A stretch of DNA of 64,000 nucleotides, taken from Caprimulgus europaeus. Lineage: Eukaryota > Chordata > Aves > Caprimulgiformes > Caprimulgidae. The notes below the pieces were generated by a model. That model was not told the DNA's origin. It saw nothing but the letters and a program-made list of their open reading frames with translations, and ran no database searches. Positions 11,801 through 25,200 of this stretch are shown here, piece by piece (position 1 is the stretch's first letter; each line of letters begins with the position of its first letter). The DNA lies in contig OU015528.1 of NCBI GenBank assembly GCA_907165065.1, positions 36,106,515-36,170,514 of the forward strand, read 5' to 3'. A program made the translations under genes and the position numbers.

Positions 11801-14800
11801 TGTCTCAGGGAACCCACCATCCAAGCTCTAGCAGAGATACCACAATAGCAACAATCAAATGAATAGATGGAGAAGGTGATGGGAGAGAGGGAGGGAGGTT
11901 TTGCTGGGACACAGGAGGAAAGGGAAATGCTCCTCTGCTGGCAGAGGATAGACTGAATCAACTATTCATTGTGTCAGGCAAAGAGACAAAAGACTTAATA
12001 GAGTGAATGGTGTCTATTTCTAGTACAAAGAAAATGCCTTGTGCATCTTTTGTGTAAGTGGAGAAGTGCTACATATCTTTATTTCTGTTTAAAATGAGAG
12101 ATTCAGTCTCGCTATCCAGGTCAGCCAAAATGCCTGTAGGTGTCACGGCTATCTTTAGAGATGATGACTTGGAGAAGTCAGGCCCATATCCTTTCTACCA
12201 TATCCACTAATGTCCTGGCAGCTGCAGCATGTTCTTCTGCAAGCTCTGGGGAGCATGGAGAGGGCATGGGGAAGCCAGGGGAGGGTGACAATGCCCTACC
12301 TGTGCCATGCAGGGCCTGGGCTTTGCTTTGGGGAAGTGACAGCTGTGTCCCATCCAACAGTGGTGTGATGGGGCAGGGCAGGGTGCAGATCCCCAGGCAA
12401 GCTGATTTCAGTCCCAGAGGTGACAATGCTGGTTGTATGCACCAAAGTTGTCATCTAGTTACCATAACAACAGGGTGCATCCTTTGCAGTCCAGGCACTC
12501 CATGCCTGGTGTGTGATGCTCAGCAGTTGCTTTAACAAGCTGAAATAGGCTTTTATTTTATTCTTGTAACATCTATTGTTTGGGATAAAGAAGACATAGT
12601 AGCTCATAGCCATTGTGTTTTCTGATGGGCTTTTGCCAGCTTGTCCTAAAACTCATGGGTACTAGGGAAGTAGATGTCTGGGTGGCATTGTTTTGTATTC
12701 TTATTTTGAAGGTTTGGAAAATAAGTGTATCGCATATATATATATATGTATAGGCAGAAAACACTTGCAAAAAACAATTTAGCATATCTGGGAGTTAAAT
12801 GTCACAATGAGGTTTTTGGGGGTTTTATTCATTGTTAGCTATAGATAATATTGCTGATGTTTTAATAGCGTAGTGTCCCCATATTATGAATTGACTGGAA
12901 GCTGGTCTGCTCTATCAGTAATGTGACTTAAATTATTAGTGCAGACCATTCTTCAGTATAAAGTTTAAAAAAAAAAAAACAACTGAATGTTAAAGAGTCA
13001 GAGTCAGGAATAACGTGTAAAAAAAATGCCCTTTTTCTCTGTGCTTACTCTGTGCTTTCTTCTTCTGCTAATACTCAAGAGTCATGTCACAGGAGAGTGC
13101 AGAAGACAACTTGTCATGTCCATTGCATGACTCGTCCTCTAACATTCAGAAGGATTTTTGTGTGAATAATGTTTCATGCTGGCACAATTCTTTACCAGTA
13201 AGTGAAATTCTATTGCGTATTTTTGTTTACTACCTTGATATTTGGTAGTACTTAAAGTAATTTCTAAGGGACCTGATTTCCACCCTAACTCTCAAAAAAC
13301 CACAGACCCTTTTAAGGTGCATCCAATCAACTTCTAACACCTTGTCCTAAAATGCTCCGAGAGTTACTGCAAAGCAAGGCTAATAAAAGGTTTTTTTATA
13401 AAATAATGAGACATGCATAATATTATTTTGTTAAACTTTTTTCAACTGAGTGGGTAAAATATTTTCCTGTTGACATTTCTGAAGGAAGCAAGAGAATTCT
13501 TATTCAAGAACAAGATTATATGCAATGATAATCTGGAATAGCAATAGCAATCTTTGTAAATCCTAATGAAAGTCATAATCCAGTGGAATAAGTCCGCTTC
13601 ACAATGCTAATTAATTATAATTGCCACCTACTCTTTCAGACCCACAGACCAGCAGCTCCAAAGTACTGACTCCCTGTCTAGCTATACCAGAGTCAAGAAA
13701 TTTTCTCTCTCTATATGTACATGTATTACCCACTTGTGATTCCTAACTCAAGCATCAGCATCAGGAATTTAACCACAATGCCTTGAATGCAGATGGTCAG
13801 CATATTAGTTTACTATTCAGCTGAATCAGTGCTCCCTCCATTTGGATTCTTAGTTCAGTGTGGTTTCTTGTGTGCCATTAAACTAACTCTGGTTCAAATT
13901 ATCCTCACAAATAATGATTCCCTAAAAAACATTTTAAGGGAATTTTACAAATGACCCACTTGGAGGAACTGGATGCATTTTGTTCCTGTAATGCATTTTA
14001 AGTATTTAGTATTTTCCAACTTTTGGAGATAATAGTTATACTGTTTACAGTCTTCATAGAATAGCAAATGGATGCACGCTACATCATGTTGCACTTGTCA
14101 GATGCTACCTCTATTACTAGCAGGAGGGACTGCACAATATAGTAGTTTGAGGCCATAATGAAAAAAAGAATACATTTTCCATGATAGGAAACCTTCTCTT
14201 TTTCCTATATGACCAAATTACAGTCCACCAAAATCATCAGACAATAATCTAGCTGGGTTTTGAAGACTTCTAGAGTAATTCTGGTGCCATAAGCAGTCCA
14301 AAAATCAGCTGCTCATTTATCTGATTTCCGAAATGCTAACTCCATCTTTTTTCAATCACATAATAATCAGTTGCACTAGAATAAATTGTTTGAAATTGAA
14401 ACTATGTTATCATGAGGTGCTTGAGTATTTTGAAGACTGAGTGAAATATTTGTACCAAGTCTTTATTTTCTGGTAAGCACTGCATAAAGGCCATGCACTC
14501 AAAAAAGCAGTGCATATTTTCTTAAATGTTGATGTAATTGTTGTTTAAGGGAAGTTATTGCATGCTGCTATTGGTAAGGAAAGGCATGCTAGATAAAAAG
14601 AAAAAAAAAAGGTGGCTACTAAGAAAAAAGTGAATTCTCAATCTGTTTGCATAAGAAAATTCAGCTACGTTCAGGCCCTGGGAACAAAGAAATTGTTAAC
14701 CCTCCTCCAGGCTGCTCTCCCACTACAACTAAGGAGCTGTGAGAAAATAGACTCTTTCAGGGTTTGAATGTGAATCAGTTGAACTTTCCTGTTACTCGGA

Positions 14801-17800
14801 AATCTTTTCAGAATCAGACAGAACTGAGCACGTTTTCAGTTAGTTGTATCCCATTCATTCCCTCACCCCTTATCCTCTCCATGCTGATTCAGCTTGTAAC
14901 AGCACAGGTTAAGGCTTTTAAAGTCTGATCAATGATCCCACACTGGCTGCGGAGTGGTGGAAATGAAGGCACCTTGCCTTTTGTGCTCTTCCTAGTTGCA
15001 AACATTATTGCTCCATCACAGCTATCACCATCATCTAAACCAGAAGCGAAAATGCAAATTGCTCTGGAACTTGACTGGTATTTCAGTTGTTGAATTCTGA
15101 CTAATCTAAGAGGTTGTCTAATGCTAAATTATTTTGTTCCTCTGCTGATATGCCATTTGCTGCTCAAATCCTGCTACCTCAGTTCCCCAGTCTGAACTGT
15201 CACCTCTCTCTAAATATGTTACCAGAAATGTTGCTGAGTACACCTGCATCACCACTCACCTGGGAAGAAGAATTTACCTGGCTCGTGTCTTACAGCAACT
15301 GCTTATGAACCACTGATGTGTTCTGTCATTTTTAGCCTTTCCTTGTCATTGGAATGATGAGTGACCTGGAAACCACCTTGTTATTGAACATTCTTCTTCT
15401 CAGTGTGATCAAAAGCCTCATTTTTCTGGGAGGACCGTGTAGCCCAATTTTTACATAAGGTCCATGTAGTTCACTTGCTAGGAAGGATGAACTGGCAGGG
15501 AAGGATCTTGCCTATGTTGAGTCACATTTTGAAAGAAGCAGAAGTATTTCTGTAGTCTCTGGAGTGATATTAGTATCTTAAGGTACACTGGTAAAACAGC
15601 CCTGGCTAGACCAATATACTTTTAAGAGTTAGTAACCATCAGTAAGATACATTTTTCCATCAAGTTCAGAATCAGAGCTCGACAATGTTGTCTATGTTTT
15701 TGCAAATAGGTGCTCTTCTACTTATGTTGTCTTCTGAAACTATCTGTACATTGAATTTTAAATCAGTGAGCAAAACTTGCTAACTTGGGGTTTTTTTCTT
15801 AAGTTGAAACAAAGTACTGAGTCATAAGCCAGTTAGACTGGCAAGTGACACCTCAGCCTGTCCCTATTAGCCCAGCAACTTTCATTGGCTCGTTGGTGTT
15901 CGTATATTTATTGCTGTTCTTTCCACCCCTTACATTTACCCTTAAGTTGCTGGGCAGGGTGAGGTTTTTGTTTCTATTCTCCTTTTGGACAACTTCTCGG
16001 GTCTTGCGATGGAGAAGAGAGGGGTTCACTGGCCTTTTTCCGTATCACAAAGCTTTCTGCAGGAGTAGTCCTTGGGAGGAGATCAAAAGTTCCTTCTTGA
16101 TAGACGTGTGTGTGAAGAGAACCCTGTACTTTTCTCTGTGCCTCATGGGCCACCTTCCTTAGTAGCAGCCTCTTCTCCTGCCAAGGAGCCATAGCACCAG
16201 AAAACATTATGGAGGATTTCTCTCAACTGGACACTGATGTCATTTATTCTCTTATTTAAGTCTCTTATTACTGAGAGTTTCTCACTGTCCACAGCTGATG
16301 TCAGTACTGATATGTACCAAGCTAACCAAAAAAATTTGACTAGTCAGCAGCACCGTACCCATGAGCTATCATTTTTCACTTATCTCAGCATTTTTTCTGC
16401 AGGGGAAAAAGCTAACCATTTCTGTATAGCTTCTGATGCAGGGTAAAGTCTGCATCCTACTGTCAGTTCATTTAAATTCACATTGCATCTTGTGATTGCA
16501 TGTACCGTGCAAAAAATTGTTATTTTTATTATCTACAGCATGATAAACAATGTTTCAAGGAGACTGCTGATCTGCAGCAAGCTCTGCATCAAGACCAGCA
16601 CTGGGTTTTCCTGAGTCTGTAAAGGGTGGGCAAAGTTATGGGCAAAGGCGGGGTCTACTGAGTTCTGTTTTCCTTCACAGCCTCATTATTTAAATGGCTG
16701 CTGATAAATGAGGTACAGAAAATGACATTAAAATGACTCATGATGTCAGCAAACATTGCTGCCTGGAAATGTCATGTTGCTGTCATTGCACAGAGAGAAC
16801 AGGACCCAGCACTGGCTGGTGTATACAATCAATCAAATGCCTGATCCCTTCCTGCCCTTTGCAAAATAAAGGTGCTTTTGGTCAGGAGAAGTAAGGAGAG
16901 AAAAAGAAACATATAGTTGCATTTATATTTGTTAATAATTTTTATAGACAACAGAAATAAATATTTTTGTGACTGAAATGTAGTGCATTGAAATGTTTCC
17001 TGGTGAGGGTGATAGAACAGCATGTATTGGTGTCTGATGAGCAACATTAATTCATTGACTACCAACTGTTGAATCTTACATATTTGATCTCTTTCTACTC
17101 CTTATGTTTTATTAATGCCAACCTTCAGTTCTAATAAGGCCTGATTCTGTGCTTCTCAGTCAACTACTGAGAAATGAATTTTCTGGGACTCATTCCTAAG
17201 AAAAAAGGGATTGAACTTGTCATTCCTGTGGAACATTAACCAGGCTTTGATGTTGAGGGAACTTTTAGATCCACACAACACACTTTTCATAAAGACAATA
17301 ATATAAAGTTTAAAAAAAAAAAAGTCTCTCAGCTCTGTAGCTTTATATTTTTTGTTACATTGAAACTGGGAGGGACAAACTCACTAGGACCACAGGTGAG
17401 ACTATGTGATTCTGCGTGGGTTCATGTCGTGTCAGGTAGGGAGGATGCAAGGACCTCCCTCCCACTGCATGGCAATTAATGCACAGAAACACAATCAACG
17501 TTTGTGATAATGTATTATAACTTGGTAGATATAATGTCTCTGAGTAAACCAGGAGGATTTGATCTCTGGTCAGCATGTGGATCCCACAGGTAAGGAAAAG
17601 ACCAGGATGCAGTCTTGTTCACCTATTGCACCCCTTTGCTGCTAGAAGAAAACCCGAGAGGATGCAGGGGAGCCCTGGGATGAGCTTCAGCAAGTGCCCC
17701 AGCTTGGTTGATGAGGGGACGGGAATAGCTGTCGTCACAGTGCAGCACGCAGCTCCCGCAGTCAGCTTGCGGGGTGGTGCAGCCACAGCCCTGTGCTATC

Positions 17801-20800
17801 CGAAGCCATGGCCGCAGCCTTGGAGCCACAGCCAGCAACCCTGTTGCTGGGTATAGAACCCCACCCAGTCAGTCCTATTGTCTACATATGAAGCCATTAA
17901 AAAGCCTGCTGTCGGGAAAGGAACATATGGAGGCAGGAACTGTGGCCTGACCTGGTGAACCTTTCATTTTAGTGGCTGCTTTAGCTGCAGCCAAACTAGG
18001 CCTGGCAGAGGAGGGGTGCATAGATTTTCCAGAGATTTCCTTATAACTGCTTTGTTCACCCCACTTTAAAAAAAAAAAATAATAATCTTCTATTTCCTTT
18101 TTTATTTGTTTCAAGATATACTTGAATTAAAGCTGAAAGATTCTCCTGGTGTGGTGGTTTCTGGGGAGATGTCCATGAAGGCCCAGCAGCCTGAATGGGC
18201 AGCCCAGATTTAATGAAAAGAAACATCGTCTGCTCATGTGTAACCTTCTCTTATAGATAACCCTGCGTGAGGATGTCTTGGTGTTTCTGTGATACACCAG
18301 GCCAGGCAAAATCCACTCTTTATTTTTCTTACAAGCAAGAGATGATTCTTTTGATAATGCCTTTTCAATTTGTCTATAAAAGTAAACACCTGAAGGGAGC
18401 TCTGTTTCTGCAGTACAAAGATCACAAGATTTGGACTTCATGGCTGTTTTCAAGAATAGCAGACTGTGAACCGTCTGTTGTTTGTCTTTGGGATAGCTTA
18501 TCTTACAATGTCAAGAAAGTTAATCAGATGAGTGTTATGTCCCTTTGCATGAATGAACCATCTATAAGGTATTCATCTTCCTCTGACTTCTAAAAACAGT
18601 TTTAGCCTGATGTTTTAATGCACAGGCGTATTACAGAATTGTTGACATACAGCATGTATTCCTTTGTATTTAGCATGTTGCACCACAGCATAATTTTGTT
18701 TTCATGTAAGGTACATTTGTGAAAAGCTTTTCTGAAGGAAAAGTACATAACCAGCGCTTTAAAAAAATATTGCTTGAGGAAATAATTTTATTAATTCTAC
18801 ACGCAATATCCTTCCTGTCAAAGAGTGGAATTTAGATGGCAGAATCAATAATGTAGTATCCACATGGGGATTGCTAATACACAAATTAGTGCATGGTGCT
18901 TTTGCACTTGGTAAGAAAGATAGCCTGTGTTGCCTCAGTCTTTTATTGCTGTGCAATCAAAGAGAATTACAGACACAAACAATACAGTAAAATATAATGG
19001 AATATTTCATGAATTGTGATGTTTACCAACAAGACTAGAAGTTGCTCTTTTCAAGACATAACTGAACAGAGTAGCAGGCAATATTTAGGGTAGTAATAAA
19101 AGGCAAATTATCAGTGTTTTCCTTTAAAGCCCATCACAGAGGTAAACTAAAATCTAATGCAATCTGATAACATTAATGTGCACACTTTATGGCACAGTGT
19201 GTGAATATTGAAACAATAATGGCTCATCATATTTATTCCATGTAGCAATATTCTTTTCTGTTAGTGAAAATATAAAGGGATGTAAATTAGATATAATGAA
19301 ATAATTTAATTTCTAATGGTTACAGAATGATCTAAATATACTGAACAAGACTCCATGACTGCCTGCTCCAGTAATTGCTCAGTTGTATGCTTATTTTCAT
19401 AATCAATGCATTACTCAGACTATCTTTAGTGGAATTTATTACCTCATTTTCAGCTTCACACTACTTAAATATGCAGTAGCCAGTCCCACAGAAAATTGTG
19501 ATCCATGCAGCAAAGAATCATGGTGTCAGAGGTCAGAGTTCTTTGTTTTCAGTCCTTTGAAATCACTCTTTAATATTCTAAAAAGGGCAAAAAGCATGTA
19601 ATTTACATATAAAGCACCACTTTCCAGCATTATATCCCCCTGAATATATCTTTTGGATAGTGGACATTTATCATAGCATTCCTCTTGACTCTGGAAGCAG
19701 TGCAGAAGGTAGCTGAAGAACCTTTATATCCATGCAGTACAAGGCAATAAATCTGAAACTGCCACAGGATTACTATGGTAACCATCAAGCCTGTCGGGCT
19801 TCCAGCCGTACTGAAAGGTAGGTTCAATTTTCAGCTCATCAACTCTTCCTGATGATTTACTTGTTGACACTGCACATTTGATATAGTAGTCTTAATGCCC
19901 TCTTGCATCACAAGGGACTAATACCAACACCCCATTTTATAAGGCGATATGCCGTAGCGACCCCAGGAAATAATTTAAAATTGTAGAATGGTATTCCTGT
20001 CAGCAAATGCATAAAGTGGCATAAATTACCAGATTTCAAATCCTGTTTTAAGCTGCTGCAATGTTGTATGGAAGAAGAGAGACTCTTCGTATAGTAGCAT
20101 GCAGTCTGAGTTTGGAATTGAAATGAAAACCCTGTATTTACTTAAACATTTATAGGAAGGGATATGTGCAGGTCATACTAGTGTGTGTATCCCTGTGCTT
20201 GCATCCTTCTCCAGTTCTTAACGTGGAGATGGAGAGGATTTTGGCATGCAGCGGGGTGATTTGTCTTTTTTGTCCTGTAGTATTCTCCATGGAAATGATC
20301 TGTGGTTTTGAATGAGTATGGCAAATGCTGTTACGCCTCAAACAGATTACTTGAAATGTTATGTTTTGCATTTACACATCCACTTACTTTCTCCTCAGGG
20401 CAGACCAAAGCTGTATCAGGTGGGCCAAATAATCCAGGGACTGCTGAATGGCATCTTGATATTTTTATTTTTTGAAGCTGTCCTCCAGCTTTCTGAGGTC
20501 AATCCAAATATGAATGCTCTAAAAGTGAGCTTAAAGTGCTTTTGTTGCTGAAAGGAAAGCAAGCTGTATTAGTTTTTAACATTCAAGTAGGTTTTGGAAT
20601 GGTGAAGCTTTTGAAGGCTGGTTTACTAGAGGATTTGTGGATGTGAATGTGCATGTGTGCATCACTTGGAGTGTGGTTGGATCCTCTGGCATCTAGTTAG
20701 GTGTGAAATCTGATTGTCTGAATGGTCGGTAAAGGCAATTTAGTCTTTATTATAATCTTTCTAAATGGATTCTTCTTTGTGTGTCAAAAGCCAAACTCAG

Positions 20801-21744
20801 CATTTGGCTTTTATCTCTGTGGGGGTACTGATCAAATTTAACATCTCTGCTCTGATACTGGTCTTCATAAACACTGTAGGAACTTAGTAGCTTCTTGACT
20901 TCCACTTTCTGACAAATTTGATGAAAACTGACTGCTTGTTGCCAAAGACAGCAGATACAGAAGGGAGTGTGTCCTCTCTCACATATGCCACTCCGTAATC
21001 ACATTTCTCTGGAAAAAGAAATGGGAATAAAACCTGCATGCAGCAACCCATATCCTATTAGTTTGATGCCCTTTGAAGTGGAGCTTCTTGACCAGAAAAG
21101 GTGTGACTCAGTTTAAAATAACTTCCTCAAACCGAACATTCTGATGCCTGATAGTGTCACTCATGTCGTCTTCCATAGCAAGGAAGATTTAAAATCTTCA
21201 TCTTGAAGGATCTTTAGATGTCCATTCCTTCCTTTCCCTAAAATAGTCCTTAAGATTCTTCTCAAAACACTATGTTCTTACTAAAAACCAACCAACCAAA
21301 CAAAAAAAACCAGCCAAAGCATTGCTGATAGTACTGGGGATTTGAAGCAATATATCTGCTCAAAAATGTTACCCTTCTGCAGTTGTGAAGTATTGCATCT
21401 GCTGAAAAATGTTGCTATTTGTTTGCCTAGAAAATTCTTTTTTAACTGTTCCTTGGGACATAACTGTTATTTATTTATTGGTAATAATCAGTTTTGTTAG
21501 TGTGAACTCCACAGAAAGATAACATGGAAAACCTCAAACCTGGAAATGTGCCATCCCTTACCCCTTCTCACAGTCTGAGTTTGTATTTCCAGGTGGTAAA
21601 GGCTGAGGCAGGAGTGGGGCAGCCATCAGACAGACAGTGGTTTGGCACACGTACTCCCGTTCTCTGCTCACCGAGAGCTGCAGCTGAAGTAAGGGGCACT
21701 ATGCTATAGAAGTGCTTCTTTGGGTCCTTTCCCATTGGTGGGGT
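8843..21744. other. AT-rich stretch without a recognisable gene
   Basis: The largest open frames (for example 11024-11407, 11563-11961 and 12140-12535, all 127-132 codons) overlap one another on opposite strands or in shifted frames, and carry no motif I recognise. Slightly GC-richer patches occur at about 12140-12540 and 17580-17860. A short AT dinucleotide run is at 12735-12751, and an A run is at 18067-18078. An X-box-like motif lies at 12458-12471. Nothing supports a host exon. Confidence 0.6.
12458..12471 (+). promoter_or_regulatory. X-box-like (RFX-type) motif
   Basis: The 14-base string GTTACCATAACAAC resembles the imperfect inverted-repeat X-box bound by RFX factors (two GTTRCC-like half sites around AT). 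The left half site matches well and the right one is degenerate. One such match in 64 kb is not improbable, and there is no adjacent gene to give it context. Confidence 0.25.
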
Positions 21745-22262
21745 TTATTCCCTATTATGGAGGAGGGTTTGACCTTGGTTGGCTGCCAGATGCCCACCCA
21801 GCTGCTCTCACTCCCCCTCCTCAACAGGGCGGAGGAAGAAAATGAGATGAAAAGCTCGTGGGTTGAGATGAGGACAGAGAGATCACTCCCCAATTACCAT
21901 TATGGGAAAAAAAGGCTTAACTTGGGGAAGATTAATTTAATTTATTCCCAATTAAAAATAGAGTAGGAGAGTGAGAAACAAAGACAGGACTAAACCCACT
22001 GTCTCCCATCTCCTTCTTCTCAGGCCCAAATTCACTCCTAACTGTTCTAGCTCTTCTATCCCCTGAGCAGTGCAGGGGGATGAGGAATGGGAGTTACGGT
22101 CCATCCATAACACTTGGTCTCTGCCACTCTTTCATTCTCACACTCTTATCCTGCTCCAGCATGGGTTCACAGTCCTTCACAAACTGCTCCAGCATGGGCT
22201 GCACTTCTTCAAAAGCTGCTCCAGTATTGGCATTGCCACTCAATACTTCTAGTAACCAGAAT
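21745..22262 (-). mobile_element. avian ERV LTR-like repeat, antisense
   Basis: The plus strand carries blocks I associate with a common avian endogenous-retrovirus LTR family in reverse orientation. These are TTTGACCTTGGTTGGCTGCC, then GCTGCTCTCACTCCCCCTCC, then CTCGTGGGTTGAGATGAGG. Next comes an AT-rich stretch whose minus strand has an AATAAATTAAATTAAT polyadenylation-like signal, and then a tract with the repeated phrase TGCTCCAGCATGGG at 22153-22199. No gag, pol or env coding sequence is present, so this would be a solo LTR or LTR fragment. Both edges are approximate, and the family name is from memory of the pattern, not a database match. Confidence 0.65.
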
Positions 22263-25200
22263 AGAAATGAAGACTCCAGCATGCATTTCCCTACAGGGTA
22301 ATGACTAAGACAGTGGTAGGCAAACTAAGGTGTTAACATCCAGCTTCATGCTGGCACCACAACAGTGTTATGTCTGGTGGAACTACAAAGAAATGTATTA
22401 CTTCAAGAAGGCTGGCCTTCAAAAATCTGGTGTCTTCCTTACCTTAATTAGAGGGATCACTCTATCCCATGTGATGAGTTAGTCTCATGTTCTGTGGATT
22501 AGTAGCACATTGTCATGCAGGACCATGGGGTTTATGGAGAAAGGCCAGAAGAAAAGGGATAGCAAGAAGAAAATGTGAGAAAGGAAGAATATGTTTTTGT
22601 TTAAATGTTTGACAGTGATAGATGTTGGTTAGTATTGCTTTCCAGACCACAGTTGCTTGAAGGCAGTAAAGTTCACTTTTTTGGCAGGTCATAGCTAGAA
22701 CTTTGTTTGAAACACTGGTTCTTGTCTATGCTGTGAAGTAGAAACTTAATGAGCATCCATATTTTCACAGTTCTAAAGTTCTGTCTGGACTGAGATTTCA
22801 GTAGATGTATTTATCTTTCTGGACAAACACAGATGAATTCAGTTCTTTTTTGGAAAGCTGATTATTATTTTATTTGGACAGTTTATGCATCAACATGGAT
22901 AGATAATTTAGTACAACCCTTCTATTTTTTAGTATTGTACATCTTCACATTTCATCCTTTGTCACAAAATTCAGTTCTGGAATCCAAGCTTTCATTTAAA
23001 GAGAAAATTATCCTGACTGTTATTGCTGCACACAAAGTCTTAAAAAATGTGAAGGAAGGTGTGTCTTCCTTCATGATCTTGACAATGTGAAATATGAAAA
23101 CCTCATTTGAGACATTATTAACTCTGAAACTTTGTGCTTTGGTAATTTTAAGGCTTGCTTGACTACTTCAGTACTGTTCTTTTTAGTGGACCTAGCTTCT
23201 TCGCTAGCCTGTACTACCATCACTAATAGCTGTATTGATTCAGTCATTCATTTTTATATTTCATTCATTACAAAAGTGCAACCACTAAAGAGGTTACATA
23301 ATACAGAAATCTCACTGAACTAAATTGGAAGTCAGAAGAAAGAAGCTAAGAAATGCAAGGGACCCTTCCTTGCTCATTATTGCACGGGTTGTCCTTGTCT
23401 TCTGCCATTTGGACATATTTTGAATTTTTCTCTTTCCCTCCATCTCTATATGTTGCTGCCAGGAAAATTTTCTGTTTTGATAGTGTTATTGGCTCTACTC
23501 CCTCAGATTCCAGCAATATTGCAGTAATAGGAAACCACTGACTCTGTAGGAGTTTTCACTATCCTGGTGCTCTGTGAAGAATATCCATCAGTGTATATAC
23601 TAAAATGGGTAAACACGGATAAAGAGCAGAGAACATAATTATTATCCATGTTTTTGCAGTTACAGAGCTCTGTGATGCATTCATTAGTGCTATTTATACA
23701 TGTGCCACTGAGCAGTCACTAATATCTCAGTACTTCAGTTTTAAAATAAAATATGGCTTAAAAATGCTTTAATAAAATCCAAATGCACTGAAATGCTAAA
23801 AGAAAGTTTCTTTTGTTTAAACACTTATTTTTGGTTCAAAAATACACTGTCTCCTGATGATGGAGCTGAGGGAAGTCATCGTTTGCAAAGCAAATATATG
23901 GCAGTTCTGCTTCCAAAGTCTAGAGACTAAGAAGGGGTGGAAAATGGAGATAGGTAGACATCTGGGTCTTAAATCATGTGGGATATTAATAGATAGGCTG
24001 AAGTGTTAGAGAAGGAAGTCTGGGAGGAAACATGGGACAAGTGCTTTACAGGACATGCAAACACGAGCTGGTTCTCTTCCAGGACTCAGTGCTTTGTGGT
24101 AAAGGATGCTCCTGGTAGGCAACGTATATGATGCTCAGACATTTCACAGAATGGGTAGGAGGCACGTGAGCATGCATGCAGGTGTTGGTTCCCTGGGAAG
24201 TACGGACAAGTCTTGCTTTGGGGACATGCTTAGAGGGATTCTATGGTGACAACCCATGGTTGAAGCACAGGGGTTGTATGCTTTATGGAGAAGTCAGGAG
24301 AAATGCAAAGGGTATCTGGGAAGGGATAAGCTCCAGCATGATCCTGCTGTCACCTGTAGGAGATTGAAAAAAAAGCCACTAACTACCTCTTCTAAGATTA
24401 CAAAATTAATCCCCCTCTACTACAGGAGGGAGAGTACCATATTGTGTATGCTACTTTGAAGTTCTCTTTATGATTTATTTCATTTGCAAATCATGTCACT
24501 GGCTTTCCATGTCATGCAAACCTAAGCTCCCAAGCAAAATATCTTGTTTCAAGAAAAGGTGGACAGCAGCATAAATCAAGTACGAGCAGGTCATTGTTCC
24601 ATGGCTCTTTTCCTTCGGAGTACATGCAGTAATGAGATTTAGATAAGGTGGAGGCAGGGCTTGCAGTATAGAATGTATGATGGTGACTGACAACCAAAGC
24701 AAGAGTAATAAAGGGACCCATGTTTTCAATTAACCATGTCCAAGATCAGACCTTGAAAAACATGAGATAGTGCCTATGCAAACAATGCATAATTTTTGCC
24801 AGCCTGTATCAAAATGAGACATTATGACAGTGTGCATTGGAATTGGTTGCCAGAGGCAAATGCTTGTGTGATAACTCCCCCAAAAGAATAAATAAATAAT
24901 AATAAAAAAGACTTGCATGCTGTCAGCTGTAACATTTAATCTGTTGGCAGCCATTTTCCATTTGGGAAGCATGCTTGGGAAGAGGCAGAAACAGATCCTT
25001 TATATCGAAAAAGAAGGGACAGAGACATGGAACACAATAGTTTATATGTTTTTGTTTGTTTCTTGTATTTTTCTAAGCCTTTTTTTGGGGGGAATCTTTA
25101 TCACTCATTTACATAAATTTTCAGTAAGTTAATGCATTACTAGTCATCAGAGGTACACAGTATTGCAAAATCTAAATTTGTTTCTGAATTGATTTTTCTG

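Noticed and set aside
11024-12535. Cluster of 80-132-codon open frames on both strands
   Set aside because: They overlap each other in conflicting frames. No recognisable domain, start context or splice structure supports an exon.
17575-17856. 93-codon open frame in a GC-richer patch
   Set aside because: An opposing 71-codon frame covers the same bases, with no domain and no promoter or splice evidence.
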